In this document: positions 36,897 through 46,496 of the stretch, piece by piece
Position numbering within the stretch: position 1 is the first letter of the stretch
Layout of the letters: every line of letters starts with the position of its first letter
Assembly: GCF_048572895.1 (NCBI RefSeq)
Contig: NZ_CP183878.1
Location: forward strand, 1,302,001 to 1,366,000
Direction: 5' to 3'
DNA: 64,000 nt
DNA from: Psychrobacillus sp048572895
GTDB lineage: Bacteria; Bacillota; Bacilli; Bacillales_A; Planococcaceae
Program-made: the position numbers and the translations under genes
Notes under the pieces: generated by a model
Seen by the model: only the letters and a program-made list of their open reading frames with translations
Databases searched by the model: none
What the model was told of the DNA's origin: nothing

Positions 36897-38156
36897 ATGA
36901 CAGAGTCAAACAATGAAAAATGGATCAATAAAAAAATATCCAGATATGAAATGTTAAAGCTAACAGGTATTGGAGCAGCAGGGATTGCAATTGGGGCTTC
37001 AGGTTTAGGTGGTGTGATAAAAGCAATGAGCTATAATGTATTTGAGCCTGTTGCGGACAGCATCATAGCACGTAACAAAGTTGATTTCTATGGTAAACAT
37101 CAATCTGGCATCGTTACACCCGTTCAAAAGAATATTTACTTCGCTTCTTTGAATGTCTTAGTGACATCAAAGAAGGAGCTACAAGAGTTGTTCAAACAAT
37201 GGACACCTCTTGTTGTCCGTTTAATGAACGGCGAATTAATGGTAGATTTAACAAACAATATAAGAATTCCTACTGGTGATACGGGTGAAGCAGAGGGTTT
37301 AGATGGCTCTAATTTATCCATTACTATAGGTATTGGTCCATCGCTTTTCGAAAAGCTTGGTATCCAACACTTAAAGCCAAATGAACTACAGGACTTACCA
37401 CATTTTCCAAAGGATCAACTGCAACAGGAACTTACTGGCGGAGATTTATGTATTCAAGCTTGTGCAGATGATCCACAAGTTGCATTCCATGCAATACGCA
37501 ATTTAATCCGTTTAGCATCAGGCAAAGTAGAAATCAAATGGTCACAGGCAGGCTTTAACTCGTTCCCCGCTGAAGAAGGAACACCACGTAATTTATTTGC
37601 ATTCAAAGATGGTACAGTCAATCCATCGATAACTGATGGAAAAGATTTAAATAAAGTCGTGTGGGTTGATAAAGGCTGGCTCAAAGGTGGCTCTTATTTG
37701 GTCGCACGTAAAATTCAAATGCATCTAGAAACATGGGATCGTACATCGTTGAAGGATCAGGAAGCCACATTTGGACGTTATCGCGACAGCGGTGCACCGT
37801 TTGGTAAAACAAAGGAATTTGATGATTTTGATGTAGAAGCGAAAGATAGTAAGGGTGACTATATTATGCCTAATACGTCACATGTCCATTTGGCACGTAA
37901 ATCAGGTGCTCGTATTTTACGTCGTTCTTACTCCTATGTATCAGGCGTTATTTCGAATACAGGTGCACACGATGCTGGTCTAATCTTTATTTCTTTTCAA
38001 AAAGATCCCGCCCAATTTACAACAGTGCAAAAAAGTTTAGGGCGTATGGATAAAATGAATGAGTACATTACCCATAGAGGCAGTGCCGTATTTGCTTGCT
38101 TCCCTGGTGTACAGAAGGGGAGTTATTTAGGTGAAGCACTTTTTAATGCGCTGTAG
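36897..38156 (+). CDS. efeB: DyP-type heme peroxidase EfeB
   Basis: 419 residues. A Dyp-type peroxidase with FKDGTVNPS (the GxxDG region, here KDG) and the distal/proximal segment TSHVHLARKSGARILRRSYSY. It oxidises ferrous iron for EfeU or uses heme. The N-terminus has the shape of a Tat signal (SRYEMLKLTGIGAAGIAIGA) but lacks the second arginine of the twin-arginine pair. The 3' end overlaps efeU by 26 bases. Confidence 0.93.
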   Translation: MTESNNEKWINKKISRYEMLKLTGIGAAGIAIGASGLGGVIKAMSYNVFEPVADSIIARNKVDFYGKHQSGIVTPVQKNIYFASLNVLVTSKKELQELFKQWTPLVVRLMNGELMVDLTNNIRIPTGDTGEAEGLDGSNLSITIGIGPSLFEKLGIQHLKPNELQDLPHFPKDQLQQELTGGDLCIQACADDPQVAFHAIRNLIRLASGKVEIKWSQAGFNSFPAEEGTPRNLFAFKDGTVNPSITDGKDLNKVVWVDKGWLKGGSYLVARKIQMHLETWDRTSLKDQEATFGRYRDSGAPFGKTKEFDDFDVEAKDSKGDYIMPNTSHVHLARKSGARILRRSYSYVSGVISNTGAHDAGLIFISFQKDPAQFTTVQKSLGRMDKMNEYITHRGSAVFACFPGVQKGSYLGEALFNAL

Positions 38157-39846
38157 CATTATTATTTGCTTATTATTGGCGCTTGCTGTTCCTGTGCAAG
38201 CCGCCCAATCGTATAGTCATTTATATATTTCTATTAGTGATGCCTTAATGAATACTAAGCAGAATAAGGAAGCGGAGGCTGAGCTCGCGCTTGATCAATT
38301 TGCAACAGACTGGGATTCTGTCACATCAAAACAGAATGATGCAAAGGAAAAGGTGGATGAAATTCTTGCCCAAGCGGTCGAAGCTAGTTCAAAAGAGGAA
38401 CGTTTAGAGGCACTATCAGCTTTATCGAATGCTTTACGTACCTTAGAAAAGCTTGAAAAACCTGTAGATGAAGTGGCACAGCGAGCAGAATTTGGGCAAA
38501 AGTTTAAACCTATCATGACAGTATTCGAAAAAGCGTTAGCAAGTGGGGATGTAGCTGCAATCAATATTGCTTATAAAGATTTTAATGCGAAATGGAAAAA
38601 AATCGAACGCCCAGTGCGTGAGCAAAGCATTGCCATGTACGGTCAAATTGAAACGCAAATGGCTTTTATACGAATAACACTTGCTTCAGAAGAGCCCGAA
38701 ATTACCTTAATGCAATCCCAATACACTGAATTAAAACAAACAATTGAGAATTTCGTAGCAGGCCATGATACTGTGAAAGTTGTGGAAGGAGAGTATTCTT
38801 TATCGACATTAATTGCCTATATTGATGAGGCTAATGATTTGATCGAAGAAGGCGATTACAAGGCTGCATCCGATAAAATCCGAGAGTTCATTAAAATATG
38901 GCCAAGAGTAGAAATTGATATTTCAACACGGAATGGTAGTCTTTATACAAAGATTGAAAGTGATATGCCAATACTTGTAAGTGATTTATTGAAATCGAAA
39001 GTCAATGTCAAGGATATTAAAAATAAACTTGATAATTTCCGCACGGAAATAGAGCTGATTCAAGTAGATTCAGATTACACTTTCTGGGATTCAGCGCTCA
39101 TTTTACTACGTGAAGGCTTAGAGGCATTGCTTATCATTTTGGCATTAATATCATTCCTTGAAAAATCAGGACAAAAGACAATGCGCAAATGGATTTATCT
39201 AGGCGCTTTGGTAGGAATCTTATTATCAGCGGTGGCTGCTATCTTAATGTCAACCATTTTGAATTCGGCAACAATTGATACAAATCGTGAGCTAATGGAA
39301 GGTTATGTAGGTTTAATAGCTGCAGCCATGATGATTGGTGTTGGTATTTGGCTACATAGTAAATCGAGTGTGACAAATTGGAATCGCTATATTTCCAAAC
39401 AGATGGGCAGTGCGATATCAAGTGGTTCGGTGTTGGCCATGGCATCAATTAGCTTCCTATCGGTTTTCCGTGAAGGAGCAGAAACCCTTGTATTTTACGC
39501 AGGAATAGCACCTAAAATGGAGACATTACATTTTGTATTAGGTATCGTTGTGGCACTATTATTATTAGCTATTTTTGCATTTGCTATATTTAAAGCAAGT
39601 GGAAAAGTTCCAATTCATAAATTCTTTGCAGTAGCGACGGTGTTAATTTATGTACTTGCCTTTAAAATTATTGGAGGCAGTCTGCATACATTGCAACTAA
39701 GAGATAAAGTTTCAACAACCATTGTGGATGGCTTGCCAGTAGTCAATATCATCGGCTTCTATCCAACGGTAGAAACGATGATTGGGCAAGCAATTTTACT
39801 TATGCTAGTGGTCATAACGATAATTTTTAAAAAGAAACAAAAATAA
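38131..39846 (+). CDS. efeU: Iron permease EfeU with extracellular N-terminal domain
   Basis: 571 residues: a signal peptide (ending VPVQA), an approximately 280-residue helical extracellular region, then seven membrane helices of the Ftr1/ILT family. Both iron-binding RExxE motifs are present (LREGLEALLI and FREGAETLVF). GTG 38131 is chosen because GGGGAG lies 9 bases upstream; ATG 38146 is too far from it. It is the channel of the EfeUOB system. Confidence 0.92.
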   Translation: MKHFLMRCSIIICLLLALAVPVQAAQSYSHLYISISDALMNTKQNKEAEAELALDQFATDWDSVTSKQNDAKEKVDEILAQAVEASSKEERLEALSALSNALRTLEKLEKPVDEVAQRAEFGQKFKPIMTVFEKALASGDVAAINIAYKDFNAKWKKIERPVREQSIAMYGQIETQMAFIRITLASEEPEITLMQSQYTELKQTIENFVAGHDTVKVVEGEYSLSTLIAYIDEANDLIEEGDYKAASDKIREFIKIWPRVEIDISTRNGSLYTKIESDMPILVSDLLKSKVNVKDIKNKLDNFRTEIELIQVDSDYTFWDSALILLREGLEALLIILALISFLEKSGQKTMRKWIYLGALVGILLSAVAAILMSTILNSATIDTNRELMEGYVGLIAAAMMIGVGIWLHSKSSVTNWNRYISKQMGSAISSGSVLAMASISFLSVFREGAETLVFYAGIAPKMETLHFVLGIVVALLLLAIFAFAIFKASGKVPIHKFFAVATVLIYVLAFKIIGGSLHTLQLRDKVSTTIVDGLPVVNIIGFYPTVETMIGQAILLMLVVITIIFKKKQK

Positions 39847-39850
39847 TTAG

Positions 39851-39888
39851 AAGGGTAGATGATTTGGTATATTCATCTACCCTTGTTT
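39851..39888 (+). terminator. Terminator of the efe operon
   Basis: Stem AAGGGTAGATGA / TCATCTACCCTT followed by GTTTAA. Confidence 0.8.
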
Positions 39889-40469
39889 AAATTGATCATG
39901 CTAATGAAATAGTCGTTGTAAATGAAAGTAAACTTATTTGTAGTTTTAAAAGGCTATGTTAAAGGTAAAGGTTGATTTAAGTGAAATGGTATGGTGACAT
40001 GGAAGGTTTACACTTAAACTAACGCCTCAAATTAGAGTTTCAAATCCTTTTATAATAATCTGATTTTATAAATCAACAAAGTTTACGAAAACAGCCTTTT
40101 ATTAAGCTACTTCAACTAACGGCTGCTTTAGTAAAAAATGGATATCAAAATGCAATGAGCTTGGAGATAAATTTCTCAGCTCATTTTTATGTACATTTAT
40201 ATTTAGAATGCCTAGTCTCTCAGTCTTAATTTATCTGCGGTTTCCCATGTTCCATGAACACTTGCCAAGATAAGCATTTGTTTTTTCTTGCTTAAATCGC
40301 TTTCCATTTTCCTCTTATCAAGGAATAGAAACCACACTAAATAAAGTTGTAAATACTTCGTAGAAACACCATTAAACCTACCTATCCATTTCTTTAAATG
40401 GGAATGGTAATTATTAATATTATTGAGGTGGTAGATGCCTTTCTTTACATATTCTTTCTTACTGCCGTT

Positions 40470-40915
40470 TATGAACTAGGGTACGTCCCCTTCTCCAAAA
40501 CAGGGGCCGAGCTATTATTTCAATTTTTCTCAGGTAGATACGAACGTGCATGTGTAATTATAACGACTAACCTTGAATTTACAGAATGGACATCCCCCTT
40601 TGGAGATGAAAAAATGACCGCTGCTTTACTTGATCGTCTGGCCCACAGGTCTCATATTCTTCTTGTGAATGGACCTTCTTATCGATTCCGGCAAAGTATG
40701 AAACAGAATGAAAATGCGGAAGGTTAAACGCGATTCGCGGGGTGATTGGGATTCTTGCCCTCCGGGGCAAGAATCCCAATCACCCATATCTTCCCACCAC
40801 TGGATACTAATAATGATGTAGTGGCTCACTTTTGACGTGATCACTCTGGCTCAATTTAATATGGACAAAAACAATGATGATGTGCTCCACATCGTTAGTA
40901 GATGAGTAAGATTTG
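40470..40915 (+). mobile_element. IS21-family fragment inside the IS1595 element, with istB 3' end
   Basis: From about 40472 to 40727 the plus strand encodes the C-terminus of IstB, the ATPase helper of IS21: ELGYVPFSKTGAELLFQFFS, then TTNLEFTEWTSPFGDEKMTAALLDRL. The rest of istB and istA are missing. A strong hairpin at 40741-40785 and the remaining non-coding tail (CTCACTTTTGACGTG) follow. Residues coded before 40472 in the same frame are antisense IS1595 sequence, so the junction is sharp. Confidence 0.82.
40741..40785. terminator. Strong hairpin downstream of the istB fragment
   Basis: An 18-bp stem (GTGATTGGGATTCTTGCC with its complement) around CTCCGG. No T-run follows, so it may protect the IS from outside transcription or be part of the IS end. 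Confidence 0.6.
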
Positions 40916-41714
40916 TAAGATGTGAGCATCGGAAATAAGCACCGTACCATTCTTAAAATGCGATGTAAGGGTGTTATCAATTTGTTCCATTAGAATTCTA
41001 CCTGAACCGACTCGTTTGGAAAGGGTTGTTTTGTTTCGGTCTCTAGCTACTAATACACATACTTGTTCATTGGAAATACCTCTTTTGGAAGCAGAACCGC
41101 AACGTTTTCTTGGTTTTCGATTCGGAATAACTCTTCGTCCTTTATGGCTTTCCAAGAAGTATGTTTCATCTACTTCTACTAGTCCTTCAAAATTACCGAT
41201 ACTTTCTTTTGCGAGGGCAGACAACACTTTATGTCTCCAGTAAAAAGCGGTTACGTGAGTGATACCAATTAGTAAAGCTGTTTCACGAAGTGATAGACCT
41301 TTCAGCATACACTCTATTAATGGAATCCATTTATCTGTCTTTTTCGACCGATACATAGGGGAATTGGTCAAATCACTGCTTAATTTATATCAGTCTTTGC
41401 ACTTATAACGTTGGCGACCATCTCGCTTCCCGTAACGAACCACTGATGTGTTTCCACAATGCCGACAATGAAAACCATGAGAAAACTTTCTCTCTCTCAA
41501 TTCACCGATTAAAGATCCTTGTTGTGAGGCGGACGGCGAGAAATGGCGAGTTAGTTAATCTAAAATGTATTCTTTGTCCTTATCATTCAAGGAAGAAATA
41601 TTAGCTATTATGTTCGTTAAAGTCATATGAATTGTCCCTTTTGTAATGTATACAGTCAGGCTACTACAAAAGAGGACGTTTTATTCAAAATCAACCAATA
41701 ACTTTAACATAGCC

Positions 41715-42107
41715 TTCTAAAATTAAGTTTGATAATACATACTATCAACTTAAATAATAGTAGGAACTCTATTGTATATAACAAAGTTGAGCAGCTTCCC
41801 CCTATTTAGTTAATTTTCAGCTAAAAAGGTTTTATGTCAAAACGAAATGAATCATTCAAATGGATGGAAAGGAACTAAGGAACTTTTAAAGTTTCTTTCC
41901 TTTTGAGGTTCGGAGAAGTGTACTTTTACGACTGGTAGTATTTCTATAAAAATGGTATTCTAACTGTTAATTATAAAAAATCTGTATAATTAAGGTAAGA
42001 AATGAGAGGAAATGCAACAGAAAATTGAAAAAAAGAATGGAGGTTCATCTTTAACATTAATGAAATATCTAAACATTACATCTAATAAGTATAAAAGGGG
42101 AGATTAA
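41715..42107. other. Gene-free region before the P1 peptidase remnant
   Basis: About 390 AT-rich bases. A terminator-like hairpin (GGAAAGGAACT / AGTTTCTTTCC with TTTTG, about 41868-41906) is present without an obvious gene in front. AAGGGGAG before 42108 is the ribosome binding site of the next gene. Confidence 0.4.
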
Positions 42108-43171
42108 ATGTTCGATCAAAAAAGAATACGAGATTACGGAGTGAAAATTGGTCAATTAGAAACTGGTTCGCATAACGCTATCACAGATGTAAAAGGAGTA
42201 ACAGTCGGGCATATGACACTTAGCGAAAATAATATGCAAACAGGGGTTACAGCTATTTTGCCGCATGAGGACAACATCTTTAAAGAAAAACTTATTGCTT
42301 CCAGCCATGTGATCAACGGTTTCGGAAAAACGATGGGTACTATTCAAATAATGGAGTTAGGTACTTTAGAGACACCAATTCTTTTAACGAATACATTAAG
42401 TGTCGGGTTAACTGCAGATACATTAATTGATTATATGTTGGAAAAAATCCTGAAATAGGACGCACGACTGGAACCGTAAATCCTGTAGTCGGTGAATGCA
42501 ATGACATGTTCTTAAATGATGTAAGGGCAAAGTTTGTGAAGTCGGAACATGTTCTTCAAGCCCTAGAAAATACTTCGTCTGTATTTAGAGAAGGAACGGT
42601 TGGTGCAGGGACTGGAATGCTTTGTTATTCACTAAAAGGAGGGATTGGTTCATCCTCTAGGATAATGGAAATGGATCATGGAAAATACACAATCGGGGTT
42701 TTGGTGTTGTCCAATTTTGGTATTTTAAGCGATTTGTTGGTTAAGGGTAAAGTAGTTGGTCAAGAATTGAAAGAAGCAATCCTCGAATCTTATAAAGAAG
42801 AGGACAAAGGGTCCATCATGATTATCGTTGCGACCGATCTTCCAGTATCTGAGAGACAATTGAATCGGATAATAAAAAGGTACGTGACAGGTTTATCCAG
42901 AACGGGTTCAATCATTACAAATGGAAGTGGGGAGGTCATCATAGGATTCTCAACAGCCACCAAAATTCCGCATGACAAACCAGAGCATTGTCTCGCAATC
43001 CCTCAAATTCATGAAGCCGATATAGATTTAGCGTTCAGAGCTGTTGGAGAAGCTACGGAAGAAGCTGTATTGAATTCGTTAGTGACTGCAGAATCTGTGA
43101 TTGGACGAGATGGGAATGAAAGACCAGCTTTTAAAGATTTAATCCAGAAGTTTAAAATATCGCTTAAGTGA
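42108..43171 (+). pseudogene. P1-family (DmpA-like) peptidase, frameshifted
   Basis: The first frame (42108-42458) gives the N-terminal DmpA fold (ITDVKGVTVGHMTL) and then stops; the second frame, readable from about 42450, continues at once with NPEIGRTTGTVNPVVGECND and runs to 43171, including GAGTGMLCYSLKGGIGSSSR with the self-processing serine. One missing A in the run at about 42442-42447 would restore a single chain of about 354 residues. Family members are self-cleaving N-terminal nucleophile aminopeptidases. The loss may be real or a base-calling error. Confidence 0.85.
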
Positions 43172-43529
43172 CGCAGCAAAAATGCAGTTAGTTTCCAGTT
43201 CAGTTTTATAAAAAAAGAGCAATTTGTTTTTGTGAAAAACATAGAAATAGTTGAAGTTGATGAAATAAAAGTAGTTAAAAAACCAAGAGCCACATGACAA
43301 CCAATTATCTAAAACTATGAAGAGGGGTGAAGTATTGAATACATTCCTGGGACTAAAACATAGGTAAGTTATTAATGCATGTCACATTTGGCTCATCAAG
43401 CAACTTAAAATCAGAAAATGTATTAAAAATCGAGAGGATATCGACAGAGCATTATATAATCGATATCCGCAGTTATTTTATGTAATCATGAAGAATCATC
43501 TGAATATCCTCTCTCACCTGCTCCTTCCA
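43172..43529. other. Spacer after the P1 peptidase
   Basis: Contains a short open tail without a start (about 43184-43297, reads FIKKEQFVFVKNIEIVEVDE) that could be the end of a lost gene, and a perfect 9-bp inverted repeat (GGATATCGA / TCGATATCC, about 43437-43470). Nothing else is supported. Confidence 0.3.
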
Positions 43530-44495
43530 CTATCGACTTCTTTTTGCAAAAAGTTTTTTCTTTATGTTTAAGTAGTTTTTGATTTCAAAAGTCAAATAAA
43601 AAAGATTCGCCCGTACTTCAAATTCTTCTCTTGTCTTCGGTAACTCCATCTTACGGATCGAGGCATTTAATTCCTCTAACTCATTTAATGAAATGTCCGT
43701 TGTATCTCCCGAATGAACGTTCCGACTTAAATTCTCCAAGAACTCTGCAGAAATTTCTTTCTGTTTGACGTCAAGGCTGGATGAAGAGAAAATAGCAACG
43801 ATTTTCATCATATGTTTTAGGAGTTCTAGTTGATCCTCTCGCATTTCTAAATAATAATAGTCTTTATTTTGTTTTCGCAACAGATGATTTTCTACATCTT
43901 GAATGGCAATGCTTTTGGATTGATTAATCAAATCTTCTACCTCAAGTATTTCTTTCCCATCCCAGTTTCGCATACTATCCCTTAAATGGGCGGAGAATTC
44001 AAAGAGAATAATTTCAAACTTTTGTTCAATCTCCTTCTTAAAAATTTCAATATCTCGCTTAAAATTAGGCATGAAACTATTGACGAGAAGAGCAATTCCC
44101 ATACCGATGAGAATGATATAGAGCTCGTTCAGAAAAATAGCCCAGTTAGCATCCTTTACCGTATAAACATGTAATACGACAACCATGCTTGTGACAAAAC
44201 CACCCTGGATGTGAGCTCTTACGAGGAGTGGAACAAATAATAATATAAATAATGAAAAGACAATCGGATTATAACCTAATACTTCAAACAACAAAGCACC
44301 AAGTATCAAAGATAAAAGAGAGGCAAAGAATTTATCCTTAATCGTAATTAATGTCTTTTTCTTTGTTTTTTCAATACACATAATAACGATAATTGCTGCA
44401 AATGTTGCAAATTCCAAGTTCAAGAAATTCGCAATCCAAATTGCCAGTCCTGCTCCTAAAGCAGTCTTTATCGTCCGATAGCCAATACCAATCAT
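43530..44495 (-). CDS. Aromatic acid exporter (ArAE/FUSC) family membrane protein
   Basis: 321 residues: an N-terminal half with four or five membrane helices (GYRTIKTALGAGLAIWIANF, FATFAAIIVIMCIEKTKKKT) and a cytoplasmic helical C-terminal half. This matches the DUF939/ArAE_1 proteins of Bacillales such as YqjA. The family is related to efflux pumps for aromatic acids, but the small Gram-positive members lack a defined substrate. Monocistronic. Confidence 0.8.
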   Translation of the reverse strand: MIGIGYRTIKTALGAGLAIWIANFLNLEFATFAAIIVIMCIEKTKKKTLITIKDKFFASLLSLILGALLFEVLGYNPIVFSLFILLFVPLLVRAHIQGGFVTSMVVVLHVYTVKDANWAIFLNELYIILIGMGIALLVNSFMPNFKRDIEIFKKEIEQKFEIILFEFSAHLRDSMRNWDGKEILEVEDLINQSKSIAIQDVENHLLRKQNKDYYYLEMREDQLELLKHMMKIVAIFSSSSLDVKQKEISAEFLENLSRNVHSGDTTDISLNELEELNASIRKMELPKTREEFEVRANLFYLTFEIKNYLNIKKKLFAKRSR

Positions 44496-44721
44496 AGAAG
44501 CACCATCCTATTAATTTCTATGTAATTTCTTGTGGGTTACCTGTTTTATAAACATTCGATTGAATTCACATATATGTACATCATAACACCATACTCGGCT
44601 GGCATCAGCTTCTATGTATAGAAATATTCAAGTTTAATTCAACAAACGTAAGCATTTAAACTTTCATGTTTGTTTCTAACATAGGTTCAAAAATTCAACA
44701 CAAGAAAAAAAATATTGGAAA

Positions 44722-44769
44722 AACCCTGTCGATATCAGCGTAATTAAACATTGATACAACAGGGTTTCA
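44722..44769. terminator. Hairpin near the tRNA remnant
   Basis: AAACCCTGT pairs with ACAGGGTTT around a 25-base loop. A-run on the left and TTTCAG on the right; direction uncertain. Confidence 0.4.
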
Positions 44770-44789
44770 GATATGCGCTTATCTAATAT

Positions 44790-44832
44790 ATGGTCCTGAC
44801 TGATCTCGAACCAGCGAACCCCACCTTGACGA
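44790..44832 (-). tRNA. Degenerate 3' end of a tRNA gene (remnant)
   Basis: Read on the minus strand, this contains a GGTGG anticodon-stem 3' arm after GTCAA, a T-arm (GCTGG, loop TTCGAGA, TCAGT, with G-U pairs) and an acceptor-like CAGGACCA end. No D-arm or 5' acceptor strand follows, so only the 3' half survives. The loop GTC hints at Asp, but Val-type tRNAs are also similar. A 3' tRNA fragment is what an integrated element leaves at its attachment site. Confidence 0.4.
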
Positions 44833-44974
44833 ATTTGTAACCCTTGAGTAACCTGATTAAATTCAATTTGGTAAAGTTAAATAAGTCTGGTTTAATAAGG
44901 TTTTCGAGATAGTGAAAATCATTTCAGTAAAATAAGAACGGTACCAAAAATTAATTATGCGGACAAAAGAGTAA

Positions 44975-45322
44975 ACAGGTGCTGGAACACGTGGTGATGA
45001 CATTACCCCTCACCATATGCCTTCTGCAAAATATCTACAAACAAAAGCAGAAGTACATAAAAATGATGGTGTAAGTTTGAATATGGAACATCCTCATCCT
45101 GGAAAAGGAGGAAGACACCGTCAAACAGAAACATATGGAATGCCTGGTAAGAAGTTAGAAGATTATCTCAACTTGCAACCTCGTGATGTTTTAGCGCGTA
45201 ATATAATGGATGCAAGAAGTATTTATATAAAAGAAGGGCTTTATACTCCTGAGGTACGCTCAGCGTTAGTGAAAGTAATTAGATTAAATAAATCGAAGTA
45301 TCCGGATATGTTTGATAGATAA
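44975..45322 (+). pseudogene. Orphan C-terminal toxin tip (polymorphic toxin nuclease-like domain)
   Basis: An open frame directly after a stop codon encodes about 115 residues: GAGTRGDDITPHHMPSAKYL, then HPHPGKGGRHRQTETYG, RDVLARNIMDAR and a helical end. This PHHMPS...GRHRQT domain occurs, to my recollection, at the C-terminus of LXG-type and other polymorphic toxins, where it is a putative nuclease. There is no N-terminal trafficking domain and no ribosome binding site; an internal ATG (45017) would give 101 residues. The immunity gene follows 16 bases later. Confidence 0.72.
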
Positions 45323-45338
45323 AAAGGGGTAGACTTAA

Positions 45339-45806
45339 TTGGAAATTCTGTTTGAACTTACTGAATTAAAGAATAATCGATTGTTAAGAGATGAGAATGA
45401 AGTAGTAAAATTTGAGAAATCTATAGAAAATATTTTAGAGATGAAAGATGTTAGTCATATAGAAATATTGTGTCAAGGGTTTGATGATTTAACTGAAAAC
45501 GACGAAGTAATGTTTGGATTGATTCATGCCATTGAATCTTATGATAACATTGTTAATTCTGAAGCATCTCTAAAAGAATTAGCAAACTCTATTCCTAAAA
45601 TGCTTCCTCATGCTAAGGAATGGTTAAAGAGACTTCACAAGAGGATCTTAAATAATGGACCATCGTTGAATATTTATAAGGAAATTATACCTACCTTGAA
45701 TAAAGATATTCAGGAATATATTATTTCTCAATTAATTGCTATTAAAGATAAGAACCCAAGTAAATTTGAAAAAAGTGTAAATTTAATATTAGAATACTTA
45801 AAGTAA
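45339..45806 (+). CDS. Immunity protein, Imm30-like
   Basis: 155 acidic, mostly helical residues; the block FDDLTENDEVMFGLIHAIES resembles the Imm30 family, which neutralises C-terminal toxin domains. The start is TTG 45339 after AAAAGGGG. Position directly after the orphan toxin tip supports the pairing. It appears intact, which may reflect protection against kin that still carry the full toxin. Confidence 0.75.
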   Translation: MEILFELTELKNNRLLRDENEVVKFEKSIENILEMKDVSHIEILCQGFDDLTENDEVMFGLIHAIESYDNIVNSEASLKELANSIPKMLPHAKEWLKRLHKRILNNGPSLNIYKEIIPTLNKDIQEYIISQLIAIKDKNPSKFEKSVNLILEYLK

Positions 45807-45810
45807 TATT

Positions 45811-45852
45811 ACAACCTTGATTGGCTACAACCTTTCAAGGTTTCTTTTTTTG
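45811..45852 (+). terminator. Terminator after the immunity gene
   Basis: AACCTTGA / TCAAGGTT stem followed by TTCTTTTTTT. Confidence 0.75.
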
Positions 45853-46496
45853 TGGACTACTTAATAAGTATTGATTCGCGGTATGGCATATAAAGCTAGT
45901 GAGGTACAGGGGGGCTTCTACCTCTAATAAAAAGAAGTGCGTTCATACCACCGAATAGCTTAATGATTTCTATGTTTCTCAGACAACATAGCTATGCGAA
46001 GTAGAGCAGAATATGTAAACGGTGTACATTTGGACTGTCGGATATGATGGGACTGTTCTAAGCAGGGGCCAGGATATGGCATTCAAATATGCAAGAAATA
46101 TCGATGAAAAGTACGGTAAAATACGAACTAAAAACAAGAAGCAATTTTCTTAGTTTTAGTGAGGGATTATATAAAAAAGAAGATCAGACTTTCCCAACTG
46201 ATCTTGATACTGGAATCACCAGTATAGACATGCTAAAAGAAACGATAATGTTTTATTCAACCAAAGGCTGTCTAGGGGAAAGTGACCTATGATTGTCTTA
46301 TATAATATTCTGCGAATTGAAATCTATTTAATGTAAAAACCTAGTGGAGTGAGATATCAAAATATTCATATCCCAATAAGTTTTGATAACAGGGCTATCA
46401 TTTTAATATAGTTATAATAGCAACCTAAAGGAGACAGACAGTTGTTTTATCTTCTAAACGGAAGAAAAACAAAGAAAATAAAGGTGAAAATCGTCG
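45853..46496. other. Accessory spacer without a supported gene
   Basis: About 640 bases. A 67-codon frame at 46089-46292 has no ribosome binding site and no recognised family. A short GAGGTA/TACCTC hairpin sits near 45900-45923. The stretch looks like worn accessory sequence. Confidence 0.35.

Larger units (their letters stand above)
40212..41626 (-). pseudogene. IS1595-family transposase, broken
   Basis: The N-terminal part shows a zinc ribbon (FHCRHCGNTSVVRYGKRDGR), then an ISXO2-like DDE/N catalytic core with FEGLVEVDETYF and VLISDAH. The C-terminal part (about 40212-40468) reads HLKKWIGRFNGVSTKYLQLY and ends at a TAG. Between them (about 40470-40915) the frame is replaced by IS21 sequence. 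Two further stops lie in the N-terminal part (near 41560 and 41385). Not functional. Confidence 0.85.
39952..41714 (-). mobile_element. IS1595-family element, disrupted
   Basis: Terminal inverted repeats GGCTATGTTAAAGGTAAAGG (39952) and, on the other strand, GGCTATGTTAAAGTTATTGG (from 41714) bound the element. The flanking eight bases TTTTAAAA and TTCTAAAA agree at 7 of 8, matching the 8-bp target duplication usual for this family. Inside is a minus-strand transposase interrupted by IS21-type sequence. Length about 1.76 kb including the insert. Confidence 0.85.

Noticed and set aside
40398..40471. N-terminal 24 codons of the 109-codon frame ending at 40727
   Set aside because: These bases are antisense to the IS1595 transposase C-terminus; the IstB homology begins only at about 40472.
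46089..46292. 67-codon open frame
   Set aside because: No ribosome binding site, no recognised family and surrounded by worn sequence; listed only within the spacer.
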